Shown here: positions 43,314 through 51,328 of the stretch, piece after piece
How positions within the stretch are numbered: the first letter of the stretch is position 1
Layout of the letters: the number at the start of each line of letters is the position of its first letter
NCBI RefSeq assembly: GCF_900106535.1
Contig: NZ_FNOH01000012.1
Span: forward strand, 215,658-279,657
Reading direction: 5' to 3'
DNA: 64,000 nucleotides
Origin: Myxococcus xanthus
GTDB taxonomy: Bacteria; Myxococcota; Myxococcia; Myxococcales; Myxococcaceae
Notes under the pieces: model-generated
What the model was told of the DNA's origin: nothing
Databases searched by the model: none
What the model saw: the letters and a program-made list of their open reading frames with translations, nothing else
Made by a program: the position numbers and the translations under genes

Positions 43314-43895
43314 ATGCCGTCCAACAAGGCGGAGCTCGAGGCCCGGCTCGCGGCCGTGCACCCCGGTGATTCGGTGCGCGGGCTGTTCTTCAAGTCGGTG
43401 CTCAGCCTCGTCCAGCAGCAGGCGGGCCTGGCGGCACTGGAGACAGTGCGCCAGGGGGCGCTGGGCGCGGCGTACACCGACCTGCTCACGTACCCGGCGC
43501 GGGACTTCCTGACGCTCCTCTACCGCGCGGCGGACGCGCTGGAGCCGCTGCTGGGGCCCGAGGACGCCGTCTTCCACGCCTGCGGAGAGAAGGACGTGAC
43601 GCGCTTCTCCACCGGGCCAGGCATGCTCATCTTCGGAATCATCTCCCGCGGGGACCCGCAGAAGCTCTTCGCGGGCGCGCAGATGGGCTACGGCGCGGCC
43701 GTCAGCTACGGCAGCCGCGACTACGTGCCCACCGGCCCCACCTCCGGCACGCTGCACATGCGCCGGGACATGCTGCCGCCCGCCTACCACGAGGGCATCC
43801 TCACCGGCGCGCTGAAGGTGCTGGGCCTGCAAGGCACCGCGCGCGCGACGCCGCGAGGCATCGACAGCGCGGACTACGACATCCAGTGGGCTTGA
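43314..43895 (+). CDS. DUF2378 (Myxococcus paralogue family) protein
   Basis: The 193-residue protein fits the DUF2378/TIGR02265 family, a large paralogue group restricted largely to myxobacteria: GDSVRGLFFKSVLSLVQQQAG, YPARDFLTLLYRAADALEPLL, EDAVFHACGEKDVTRF, then a C-terminal strand-rich tail. No catalytic residue is known. The ATG follows GAGGAGG with ideal spacing. It is coupled to the metallophosphoesterase gene and converges with the hotdog-like gene 10 bases downstream. A regulatory or adaptor role is possible. Confidence 0.85.
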   Translation: MPSNKAELEARLAAVHPGDSVRGLFFKSVLSLVQQQAGLAALETVRQGALGAAYTDLLTYPARDFLTLLYRAADALEPLLGPEDAVFHACGEKDVTRFSTGPGMLIFGIISRGDPQKLFAGAQMGYGAAVSYGSRDYVPTGPTSGTLHMRRDMLPPAYHEGILTGALKVLGLQGTARATPRGIDSADYDIQWA

Positions 43896-43905
43896 GGCGC
43901 GACGC

Positions 43906-44922
43906 TCAGTCCACGCGGATATAGGTGACGTCCAGTTCGGCGACGACGCGCTCGCCCACCGACGCCTGGCAGGTGAAGGTGTGCGCGTCACCGTCGTGCG
44001 CGCTGCGAACGGCGCCGAACGTCACCGTCTGGCCCGCGTAGGCCAGGGTGTCCGCCTTCAGGCGCACGTCCTTCGCCATGCAGCGGGCCCACGGCGCGCC
44101 TTCCAGCCGGCGAAGCAGCGTGGTGGCCACGCGCGTCATCCCACTGGCCACCACGGCCACCGGCATCACCGGGTGCAACGCGAAGTGCCCCTTGCACATC
44201 TCCGCCGTCACCGGCCCCAGCGTGGCCGACAGGCTCTCACCATCCGGCCGCCAGTCGCGCAGCGCCAGCGGCTTGCTGTAGGGGTTCTGCCGCAGCTTGG
44301 CCCACTCCTCGGGGGTGCGCTGCATGCCGTCGTCGCGGCGCGGCTCGCGGCGCATGTCCACCCGGGCCTCGCCGAACAGGCGCGTGAAGGCGGCGGCGGA
44401 CAGCACGTTGTAGTCCACCTCCAGGCGGAAGAACGGCGTGCCGTCCGGCAGCGACAGCAGCGTGTGCGCGGTGGCCGAGCGGCGGCCGGTGAACTCCGCC
44501 TTCGCCAGCCCCCACAGCAGGTCCGTGGCGCGGGCCATGGGCTCCGGGCGCAGCCACTGCCCGCGCGCGCCGCACGCCAGGTAGAAGTGCTGGCCGTCCT
44601 TGGGCGACATCAGCGCGGACGCGCACGAGCCCAGAATCGCCAGGTGCCGCCCCGCCTCACCCAGGCCAATGGGGCCCGCTTCCGCGTCCGGGTCCTGCTG
44701 CACTGGGATGCGCGCCACCACCTCGCCCTCCCCCATCACCGTCACGTCCTTGAGGGCGTAGTAGGGGTCCCGCACGCAGATGCGCGGGTAGAGGTCCGCA
44801 TGCGTCAGCAGCGTGTGCGGCGCCAGCCCCGACAGCGTCTCCAGCGTCTGCTCCGACGAAGCCCAGGCAGAAACAGGGGCAACAGCGGAATTCGCGGACG
44901 AGGGCGCAATGTCGAGGAGCAT
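43906..44922 (-). CDS. Hotdog-fold-like protein with FabA/FabZ motif
   Basis: The 338-residue protein carries a GHFALHPVMP sequence near residue 225 that matches the active-site loop of FabA/FabZ-type dehydratases (GHF-x2-HPxMP, with the His). A second hotdog-like half occupies the N-terminal region (around YYALKDVTVMGEGEVVARIPV), giving a double-hotdog arrangement. The final strands (HTFTCQASVGERVVAELDVTYI) resemble the C-terminal hotdog half of dehydratase-like or polyketide-type proteins. It may handle acyl chains on a carrier protein or CoA. ATG 44922 was chosen by CAGGTCA upstream; a longer start at 44961 is open. A hairpin structure lies in its upstream region. Confidence 0.75.
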   Translation of the reverse strand: MLLDIAPSSANSAVAPVSAWASSEQTLETLSGLAPHTLLTHADLYPRICVRDPYYALKDVTVMGEGEVVARIPVQQDPDAEAGPIGLGEAGRHLAILGSCASALMSPKDGQHFYLACGARGQWLRPEPMARATDLLWGLAKAEFTGRRSATAHTLLSLPDGTPFFRLEVDYNVLSAAAFTRLFGEARVDMRREPRRDDGMQRTPEEWAKLRQNPYSKPLALRDWRPDGESLSATLGPVTAEMCKGHFALHPVMPVAVVASGMTRVATTLLRRLEGAPWARCMAKDVRLKADTLAYAGQTVTFGAVRSAHDGDAHTFTCQASVGERVVAELDVTYIRVD

Positions 44923-44981
44923 GGACTGACCTGATTTCGGACGAGGGGTGCCGGGGGACACCAGTTTTCGAGATGCCGAGC

Positions 44982-45019
44982 TTCGTTCCGCCGACAGAAG
45001 ACAAATTCCGGCGGACGAA
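44982..45019. repeat. Stem with one bulge upstream of the hotdog-like gene
   Basis: TTCG-T-TCCGCCG (44982-44993) pairs with CGGCGGACGAA (45009-45019): an 11-bp stem with a single bulged T. It lies 60-97 bases before the start of the minus-strand gene at 44922, in an AT-richer intergenic stretch of 279 bases that also contains AATTTTCCG and TAAAATTGG. Possible operator or leader hairpin. Confidence 0.4.
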
Positions 45020-45201
45020 AATGATTATCGGCATACGGTCCGATTTGTTGCTTCCTGTCGTAATTTTCCGTCCGAGGGGTAAAATTGGACGCAAATGTGG
45101 CAGGGAGGCGCAGCCCAGGGCACAGAATCGCCATTCAACGCAAAGAGTCAAGGGCAGATATGGGGTGAAGCACACCCGCCCTGGCTCAGGCGTTCACGGA
45201 G

Positions 45202-47127
45202 CTACAACTCCACCTGCGCGCCCAGCTCCACCACCCGGTTGGGCGGGATGCGGAAGTACGCGGTGGCGCTGCGCGCGTTGCGGCTCATCCAGGCGAACAG
45301 CGCCTCGCGCCACACGGCCATGCCCGGGCGCTTGGTGGGAATCAGCGTCTCCCGTCCCAGGAAGAAGCTGGTGCCCATCAGTTGGAACTGGAGCCCCTTC
45401 TCGCGGCAGCGCTTCAGCACGTCGGGGATGCCCGGGTTCTCCATGAAGCCGTAGCGCGCCACCACGCGCACGAAGCCCTGCTCCAGCGGCTCCACCTCCA
45501 CGCGCTCGCTGTGCGGCACGTGCGGCAGCTCCTCGGAGAGGATGGTCAGCAGCACCACCTGCTCGTGCAACACCTTGTTGTGCTTGAGGTTGTGCAGCAG
45601 CGCGGGCGGGGTGCCTTCCGCGTTGCCCGTCATGAAGATGGCCGTGCCCGGCACCCGCACCGGAGGGTGGTCGCCGAAGCTGCCCAGCAGCACCTTCAGG
45701 GGGATGCTGGACGCGCGCAGCTTGGCCGCCAGGATGTCGCGCCCCCGCTTCCACGTCGTCATCAGCGTGAAGACGACGACAGCCATCAGCAGCGGGAACC
45801 AGCCGCCGTCCGCCACCTTCACCGCGTTGGCGCCAAAGAAGGCCAGCTCCACGGACAGGAACAGACCCACCACGGGAATGGCCACCCACCGCCGCACGCC
45901 CCACAGCTCCCGGGCCACCACGTAGGCCATCAGGGTGGTGATGACCATGGCCGTGGACACCGCGATGCCGTACGCCGACGCCAGCGCGCTGGAGGAGCGG
46001 AAGCCCAGCACCAGCGCCACCACGCCCACCAGCAGCGCCCAGTTCAGACCGGGCAGGTAGATTTGCCCCATCTCCTCCGCCGAGGTGTGCACCACCTCCA
46101 TGCGCGGGCTGTAGCCCAGCTGCATCGCCTGGCGCGTCAGGGAGAACACCCCCGCGATGAGCGCCTGCGAGGCGATGACGCCCGCCACCGTGGCCAGCGC
46201 CACCAGCGGGTACAGCAGCCAGGACGGCGCCAGCAGGAAGAAGGGATTGCGCGCGGCGCTCGCGTCGCGCAGCAGCAGCGCCCCCTGCCCCAGGTAGTTG
46301 AGCATCAGCGCCGGCAGCACCATGGAGAACCACGCCAGTTGGATGGGCTTGCGGCCGAAGTGGCCCATGTCCGCGTAGAGGGCCTCACAGCCCGTCACCA
46401 CCAGGAACACGCCGCCCAGCACCAGGAAGCCATGCAGGTGGTTGTGGCGGAACAGCTCCACCGCGTGCCAGGGCGACAGCGCCCCCAGCACCGCCGGGTT
46501 GTGCACCAGCTCCTTCACGCCGAGCCCGGCGAGTGTGAGGAACCAGATGCACATGACGGGACCGAACACGGCGCCGATGTCCGCGGTGCCGTGCCGCTGC
46601 ACCAGGAAGAGCGCCACCAGGATGACCAGGGCGATGGGGATGACGTAGGGGTCGAAGACGGCCGTGGCCACATGCAGGCCTTCCACCGCACTGAGCACGG
46701 TGATGGCCGGCGTGATGATGCCGTCTCCATAAAGGAGCGCCGCGCCGAAAATGCCCAGCGTAATCAACATCGGACGCGACCGGTGGGACGGCTGCGCGCG
46801 CTGCCGCTGCATCACCAGCGCCATCATCGCCAGGATGCCGCCTTCGCCCCGGTTGTCCGCCTTCATCACCAGCAGCAGGTACTTCACCGACACGACGATG
46901 ATGAGCGACCAGAAGATGAGCGACAGCACCCCCAGCACGTTCGCGGGCGTCGGCGGAATCCCATGCGCCCCCGTGAAGCACTCCCGCAACGCGTACAGCG
47001 GGCTCGTGCCGATATCGCCGTAGACGATGCCCAAGGCCCCGAGGGCCAGCAGCGCCGAGCGCTTGAAGGTGTCCGGGCCCTTTTTGACGTCTTCGCCGCC
47101 CGGCACTCCGGTGGTGGTCGCTTTCAC
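45202..47127 (-). CDS. kup: Low-affinity K+ transporter Kup
   Basis: Kup proteins are inner-membrane K+/H+ symporters. The 641-residue product has the N-terminal signature ALGIVYGDIGTSPLYAL, about twelve membrane helices with family motifs (NRGEGGILA, YGDGIITPA, VTGCEALYADMGHFGR), and the C-terminal cytosolic domain (about 460-641) ending VVELGAQVEL. GTG 47127 is the likely start; a TTG 36 bases further upstream is open but would give an odd N-terminus. No c-di-AMP riboswitch or other leader structure is apparent in the 250 bases between it and the divergent histidine kinase gene. Confidence 0.95.
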   Translation of the reverse strand: MKATTTGVPGGEDVKKGPDTFKRSALLALGALGIVYGDIGTSPLYALRECFTGAHGIPPTPANVLGVLSLIFWSLIIVVSVKYLLLVMKADNRGEGGILAMMALVMQRQRAQPSHRSRPMLITLGIFGAALLYGDGIITPAITVLSAVEGLHVATAVFDPYVIPIALVILVALFLVQRHGTADIGAVFGPVMCIWFLTLAGLGVKELVHNPAVLGALSPWHAVELFRHNHLHGFLVLGGVFLVVTGCEALYADMGHFGRKPIQLAWFSMVLPALMLNYLGQGALLLRDASAARNPFFLLAPSWLLYPLVALATVAGVIASQALIAGVFSLTRQAMQLGYSPRMEVVHTSAEEMGQIYLPGLNWALLVGVVALVLGFRSSSALASAYGIAVSTAMVITTLMAYVVARELWGVRRWVAIPVVGLFLSVELAFFGANAVKVADGGWFPLLMAVVVFTLMTTWKRGRDILAAKLRASSIPLKVLLGSFGDHPPVRVPGTAIFMTGNAEGTPPALLHNLKHNKVLHEQVVLLTILSEELPHVPHSERVEVEPLEQGFVRVVARYGFMENPGIPDVLKRCREKGLQFQLMGTSFFLGRETLIPTKRPGMAVWREALFAWMSRNARSATAYFRIPPNRVVELGAQVEL

Positions 47128-47377
47128 GAAGCCGCGCTTTAGCTGAACCCGGGCCTGGAGCAACCGCCACCGTATCGCGCACAGAGTATTCCCTTGTGCG
47201 CCTGACGCCTCCCCGCCTCGGCGTCACAGGGCCCTAGGGCGGGGAGTGCGTCCGGAACGAACACTCCCAGGCCAGGGATGTTCGACATTCGCGACGGCAT
47301 GGCCGCCCTGCCCGGAGGGACGCTCCTCGCCCCGTTACAGCCATGCTCCCATGCAACACGATGGGTGGGGGGACTCG

Positions 47378-48934
47378 ATGACGATGTTGGCGGCACTTGG
47401 TCAGGCAGAAGCCCGGCGGTCCGGAGCACGAGGTCCAGCGATGCTGGAAGCCATCCTCCAGGTCTCCCCCCTGGCCATCCACCTGATGGACGTGGATGGC
47501 ACGGTGCGGCTGTGGAACCCCGCCGCCGAGCGGCTCTTCGGCTGGAGCCGGGAGGACGTGCTTGGCCACCGCGCCCCCTGGGCCACCGACGCCCGCTGGG
47601 AGAAGTTCCGCCGCCATCAGGAGCAGGCCACGCAGGGCATGGAGCCGCCCTGTCTGGAGCTGGAGCTCCACCGGCGAGATGGCACGCCCCTCCATGTGGA
47701 GCTGTGGGCGGCGCCCATGCCACCGGCCACCACCGGTCCCGCCCAGTGCCTGGGCATGCTGGTGGACGTCACCGAGCGGCGCCGGGGCGAGGCCCACCGA
47801 CGGCTCCTGTCAGAGGCCAGTGAAGTCCTCGGCTCCAGCCTGGAGCAGGACGCGACGCTGGAGCACCTGGTGCGGCTCGCCGTGCCTGCCTGCGCGGATT
47901 CCTGCCGCGTGTTCCTCGAAGATGCCCCGGGCGAGGTGCGATGCGTGGCGTCCGCGGGCCTGGATGCACGGGAGCCCCTGAATGCGGGTACGCCTCTCGT
48001 CCCGGACGAAGCGGCGGTGTCGCGAATCATCGCGTCCGGAGAGCCGGCGCTGCACGACGCGGAGCCGCCGTCCTGGCTGGGCGTGCCGCTGGCGTGGCCG
48101 GGGCGGAAGGGCGCCGCGCTTGTCTTCTCGCGCACCGGACGGACCTTCGACGCGCGGGACGTGGCACTGGCGCGGGAGTTGGCGCGCCGGGCGTCACTCG
48201 CCCTGGACCACGTGCGCCAGTACCACGAGGCGTGCCAGGCCATCCGCGCGCGCGAGGAGCTCTTGGCCATCGCCAGCCATGAGCTGAAGTCCCCCCTCAG
48301 CGCGCTCCAGCTCCAGGTGCAGAACCTGCGCACCGCGCTGGAGCGCTCACCGGACGCCGTCCCCCGGGAGCGGCTGCACCGGGGGCTGGACCTGATGGGC
48401 CGGCAGGCGAAGCGTCAGGCGAAGCTCATCGACGCGCTGCTGGACGTGTCGCGCATCCACGCCGGACGGCTGGAGCTGAACCCGGAGCCGGTGGACCTGG
48501 GCGCCCTGGTCCGCGAAGTGGCGGAGCGCCTCGAGCCGGAGCTGGCGGGCGCGGGCACGCGCCTGACGTTGACACTGCCGTTGGAGGCCCACGGCTACTG
48601 GGACCGGCTGCGACTGGACCAGGTGCTCACCAACCTGGTGTCCAACGCCATGAAGTACGGGCGGGGCAACCCCGTCCAGGTGACGCTGTCCAGCACCCAG
48701 GCCCACGTGCGCCTGGACGTGCGCGACGCGGGCATCGGCATCGCGCCGGAGCACCTGCACCGCCTCTTCCACCGCTTCGAGCGCGCCGTGTCCGGCCGGG
48801 ACTACAGCGGCGTCGGCCTGGGGCTGTGGATTGTCCGCGAGGTGGTGGAGGCCATGGGCGGCCACGTCACCGTGAGCAGCGAGCTGGGCGTGGGCTCCAC
48901 CTTCACCGTCGTGCTGCCGCGGGCGCGCGGGTGA
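47378..48934 (+). CDS. PAS-GAF histidine kinase
   Basis: The 518-residue cytoplasmic sensor kinase contains a PAS domain (about 25-140; SPLAIHLMDVDGTVRLWNPA), a GAF-like domain (about 150-285; LEQDATLEHLVRLAVPACADS), a HisKA domain with His301 (LAIASHELKSPLSALQ) and a HATPase_c domain (NLVSNAMKYGRGN, VRDAGIGIAPEHLHRLF, GLGLWIVREVVEAMGGH). It has no membrane segment. ATG 47378 follows GGGGGGAC; ATG 47351 is an alternative. It is an orphan kinase; kup diverges upstream. The GAF domain may bind a small ligand, the PAS domain may bind a cofactor. Confidence 0.9.
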   Translation: MTMLAALGQAEARRSGARGPAMLEAILQVSPLAIHLMDVDGTVRLWNPAAERLFGWSREDVLGHRAPWATDARWEKFRRHQEQATQGMEPPCLELELHRRDGTPLHVELWAAPMPPATTGPAQCLGMLVDVTERRRGEAHRRLLSEASEVLGSSLEQDATLEHLVRLAVPACADSCRVFLEDAPGEVRCVASAGLDAREPLNAGTPLVPDEAAVSRIIASGEPALHDAEPPSWLGVPLAWPGRKGAALVFSRTGRTFDARDVALARELARRASLALDHVRQYHEACQAIRAREELLAIASHELKSPLSALQLQVQNLRTALERSPDAVPRERLHRGLDLMGRQAKRQAKLIDALLDVSRIHAGRLELNPEPVDLGALVREVAERLEPELAGAGTRLTLTLPLEAHGYWDRLRLDQVLTNLVSNAMKYGRGNPVQVTLSSTQAHVRLDVRDAGIGIAPEHLHRLFHRFERAVSGRDYSGVGLGLWIVREVVEAMGGHVTVSSELGVGSTFTVVLPRARG

Positions 48935-48967
48935 GGACGCCGGGGCTCACCCGCGCGGGCGCGCCCC

Positions 48968-49513
48968 TCACAGCGCGAGGAACAGGATGGCGGCCTTCTC
49001 CTCGGGGCTCGCCGCGAGGAACTCGTCCGGCAGCCAGATTTCCGAGTCGGGCGTCATGGCCCGGTCGCAGCTGCGCCGGCCCGTGTAGAAGCGGTTCGTG
49101 TTCGCCGCCTTCAGCCGGTAGGTGCAGTCGCGGACGTAGATGGTGAGCTCGCTGGGGCTCAGCTTCAGGTTGACGGGGCGTCCGCCAAATCCGCCCTTGG
49201 CCACGATGGCGTCCCCCTCCTTCGTCACCGTCAGGTTCACCGGCGCGCCGCCGACGGCGCCCTCCACCGCCCCGTCCTTCAGCGTCAGGGCGAAGTTGCC
49301 CTTCAGCCCGCGGCCCTTCAGCATCCCGGGCGAGCGAGCCACCTGGAAGTCCGCCCCCGACACCGCCTCTGGCGTCATCTCCAGGTTGAACGACTGGTAG
49401 GCAATCTTCATGTTGATGGCGTCCTGCTTTCGTTCGGCCATCGCCACGCTCGCCCCCAGCACCACCCCCAACACCAGCACGCTCCGGCGGAGCGGCATCA
49501 GCATGCGCTTCAT
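48968..49513 (-). CDS. Exported protein of unknown function
   Basis: The 181-residue product starts MKRMLMPLRRSVLVLGVVLGASVAMAE, a signal peptide cut after Ala-Met-Ala. The mature protein is beta-rich: repeating strands DFQVARSPGML, GNFALTLKDGAV, VNLTVTKEGDAIVAKGGFG, VNLKLSPSELTIYVRDC. A C-terminal helical region (EFLAASPEEKAAILFLAL) closes it. The start follows GAGGAGG. Family unknown; small beta-barrel or sandwich proteins of this kind are often periplasmic. It converges with the PAS-GAF kinase gene. Confidence 0.78.
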   Translation of the reverse strand: MKRMLMPLRRSVLVLGVVLGASVAMAERKQDAINMKIAYQSFNLEMTPEAVSGADFQVARSPGMLKGRGLKGNFALTLKDGAVEGAVGGAPVNLTVTKEGDAIVAKGGFGGRPVNLKLSPSELTIYVRDCTYRLKAANTNRFYTGRRSCDRAMTPDSEIWLPDEFLAASPEEKAAILFLAL

Positions 49514-49752
49514 GTGGAGACCTCCTCGTACGGTTTCATCCCCGGCTGAGTAACGACAGTGTGGACACCGGATACCGGCCCGTCATGCACCTTGGGGTAA
49601 CCCCCGGGAATTGCTTTCGGTGCGGTGGGCATCCCGCCAGGGAGGGGCCGCCAGGAGTCCACCGTCCACGCCGTGGGCGCGCGCCGTGAACGGCGTTGAC
49701 ACCCAGCCCCATCCCGCGCGCGCAACCCCGCGGAAACAGGCCCGTCCTCCGG

Positions 49753-49768
49753 TGGCAGGCCCCTTGCG
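49753..49768 (+). promoter_or_regulatory. Sigma-54 promoter of the desaturase gene
   Basis: TGGCAGG-CCCC-TTGCG matches the -24/-12 consensus TGGCACG-N4-TTGCW with the invariant GG and GC at the correct 10-base spacing; only the sixth and last bases differ. The start site would lie near 49779, leaving a 17-base leader before ATG 49796 with AAAAGGAG as ribosome site. A dyad CGCCGT-GA-ACGGCG (49682-49695) lies about 85-95 bases upstream and could be the activator site. Confidence 0.7.
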
Positions 49769-49795
49769 ATGGCGCCCTTCCAAAAGGAGCGGGCC

Positions 49796-50725
49796 ATGGC
49801 GGAGACGGGCAACACGCGGTGGGGAACGGCGAGGCTGGACGGAGGCAAGGTGCTGCGCTGGAGCCTCCTGCACGTGGGAGCGCTGGTCGGGGGCACCTGT
49901 TTCTTCTCGTGGAGCGCGGTGGCGGTGTTCGCCGGGATGACCGCGGTGACGATGTGCCTGGGCGTGTCGGTGGGCCTGCATCGGGGACTCATCCACCGGG
50001 CCTTTCGTGCCTCGGCGCCCGTGGAGCGCGCGTTGGCGCTGCTCGGCACCCTGGCCGGCCTGGGCGGCCCCATCGCGATGAGCCGCATGCATGACCTGCG
50101 CGACTTCCACCAGAACCAGCCGGAAGCGGACTGTCCCCCCTACTTCGGCTACCGCGAGGGCTTCACGCGCGCCATGGCCTACGCCCTCTTCCACACCTGG
50201 CACCCGCGAAGCGGCGCCGCGGACGTGCCAGCGGCGCCCCATGTCACGCAGGACGTGTTCTTCCGCGGGCTGGAGCGCGCGGGCCTGTGGCTCCAGGTGC
50301 CGCTCGCCCTGGCGTTGTACGCACTGGGCGGGGCGCCCTGGGTGGCCTGGGGCATCCTGGTGCGGCTGGCGCTCACCCAGGACGGCTTCTGGTGCGTCCA
50401 TTACGTGAGCCACGTGGAGGGCGAGCAGCCCTACGAACTGCCGGGCTGCGCCGAACAGGGACGCAACGCCGGCTGGCTGGCGCTGCTGAGCATGGGCGAG
50501 TCGTGGCACAACACCCACCACGTCTACCCAGCCTCGGCGCAGATGGGGCTCGGGTGGCGGCAGCCGGACCCAGGCTGGTGGGCCGTGCGCGGACTGGCCG
50601 CGCTGCGGCTGGTGCATGATGTGAAGTCGCTGGCCCACCTGCCGCCGCGTCCGGGCGCACGCACGCGCCGCCCGGAGCCTCATCGAACCCGGCGCCTCTG
50701 CGTGCTCGCCCTACGCCGGGCCTGA
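49796..50725 (+). CDS. Membrane fatty-acid desaturase
   Basis: The 309-residue membrane protein matches the acyl-CoA delta-9-type desaturase family, which puts a double bond in a fatty acyl chain using a di-iron centre. The three His boxes are present: HRGLIHRAF (about residue 62), HDLRDFHQNQ (about 98) and WHNTHH (about 240). Hydrophobic segments flank each box. ATG 49796 follows AAAAGGAG and a good sigma-54 promoter; ATG 49769 lies inside the promoter and is rejected. Desaturation adjusts membrane fluidity, important in temperature change and, in myxobacteria, in development. Confidence 0.93.
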   Translation: MAETGNTRWGTARLDGGKVLRWSLLHVGALVGGTCFFSWSAVAVFAGMTAVTMCLGVSVGLHRGLIHRAFRASAPVERALALLGTLAGLGGPIAMSRMHDLRDFHQNQPEADCPPYFGYREGFTRAMAYALFHTWHPRSGAADVPAAPHVTQDVFFRGLERAGLWLQVPLALALYALGGAPWVAWGILVRLALTQDGFWCVHYVSHVEGEQPYELPGCAEQGRNAGWLALLSMGESWHNTHHVYPASAQMGLGWRQPDPGWWAVRGLAALRLVHDVKSLAHLPPRPGARTRRPEPHRTRRLCVLALRRA

Positions 50726-50745
50726 CGCTCCGATGTGGGCGTGCT

Positions 50746-51186
50746 TCACTCCTCGACGTTGCGCAGGAAGTCCGCCACGTGGGCGAAGCGCGCATCGAGG
50801 AAGCGGCGCAGGCCCCCGGAGATGCCCCGCGCATCCATGGCCCGTTGCATGGAGCGCACCCACGCATCACGCATGGCGACGCCGATGGACAGGTGGCCAT
50901 GACGCATGCGCAGTCGGGGGTGGCCGTGACGCTCCGTGTAGTCCTGCGGCCCGCCCAACCATCCCGCGAGGAACAAGCCGAACCGCTCGCGTGTGCCGCG
51001 GTTCACCCGGCCCTCGGCGTCCAGTTCGTGCAGGCGCGCCAGCTCCGGCTCGTGGGCGTCCATGGCGTCGTAGAAAGCCTCGGCCAGGGCCATGGCCGCG
51101 TCGGTGCCGCCCAGCCGGTGGTACGGCAGGTCATCCGGGCTCGGCACCCAGTCGTCTTCAGTCGGCATCTTCAGTTGTACGGACAT
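50746..51186 (-). CDS. Group II truncated haemoglobin
   Basis: The 146-residue globin belongs to the group II truncated haemoglobins: LGGTDAAMALAEAFYDAMDA with the B10 Tyr, LFLAGWLGGPQDYTERHGHP, RMRHGHLSIG with the proximal His and DAWVRSM with the G8 Trp. Such proteins bind oxygen and react with nitric oxide or peroxides. Length is slightly above the usual 125-135 because of a longer N-terminus. It converges with the desaturase gene and diverges from the REC/PAS kinase, so a role in the oxygen supply of the desaturase or in signalling is only a contextual guess. Confidence 0.9.
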   Translation of the reverse strand: MSVQLKMPTEDDWVPSPDDLPYHRLGGTDAAMALAEAFYDAMDAHEPELARLHELDAEGRVNRGTRERFGLFLAGWLGGPQDYTERHGHPRLRMRHGHLSIGVAMRDAWVRSMQRAMDARGISGGLRRFLDARFAHVADFLRNVEE

Positions 51187-51328
51187 GCTTTCTTTCTACC
51201 GCTGGAGACGCCCGGGTTCATGGAGACTCGTCATTCCCCTCGAAACGCCCGGCTGATCTCCGGCGGACAGAGCGGCAGGCGGTCCAGGGGCCGCTCGCCC
51301 TGGCAGATTTGACCTGGGAGAGAGGCGG

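Noticed and set aside
45382..47142. A 586-codon open frame antisense to kup
   Set aside because: Same reason: opposite a complete Kup protein; composition His/Gln/Arg-rich without any domain.
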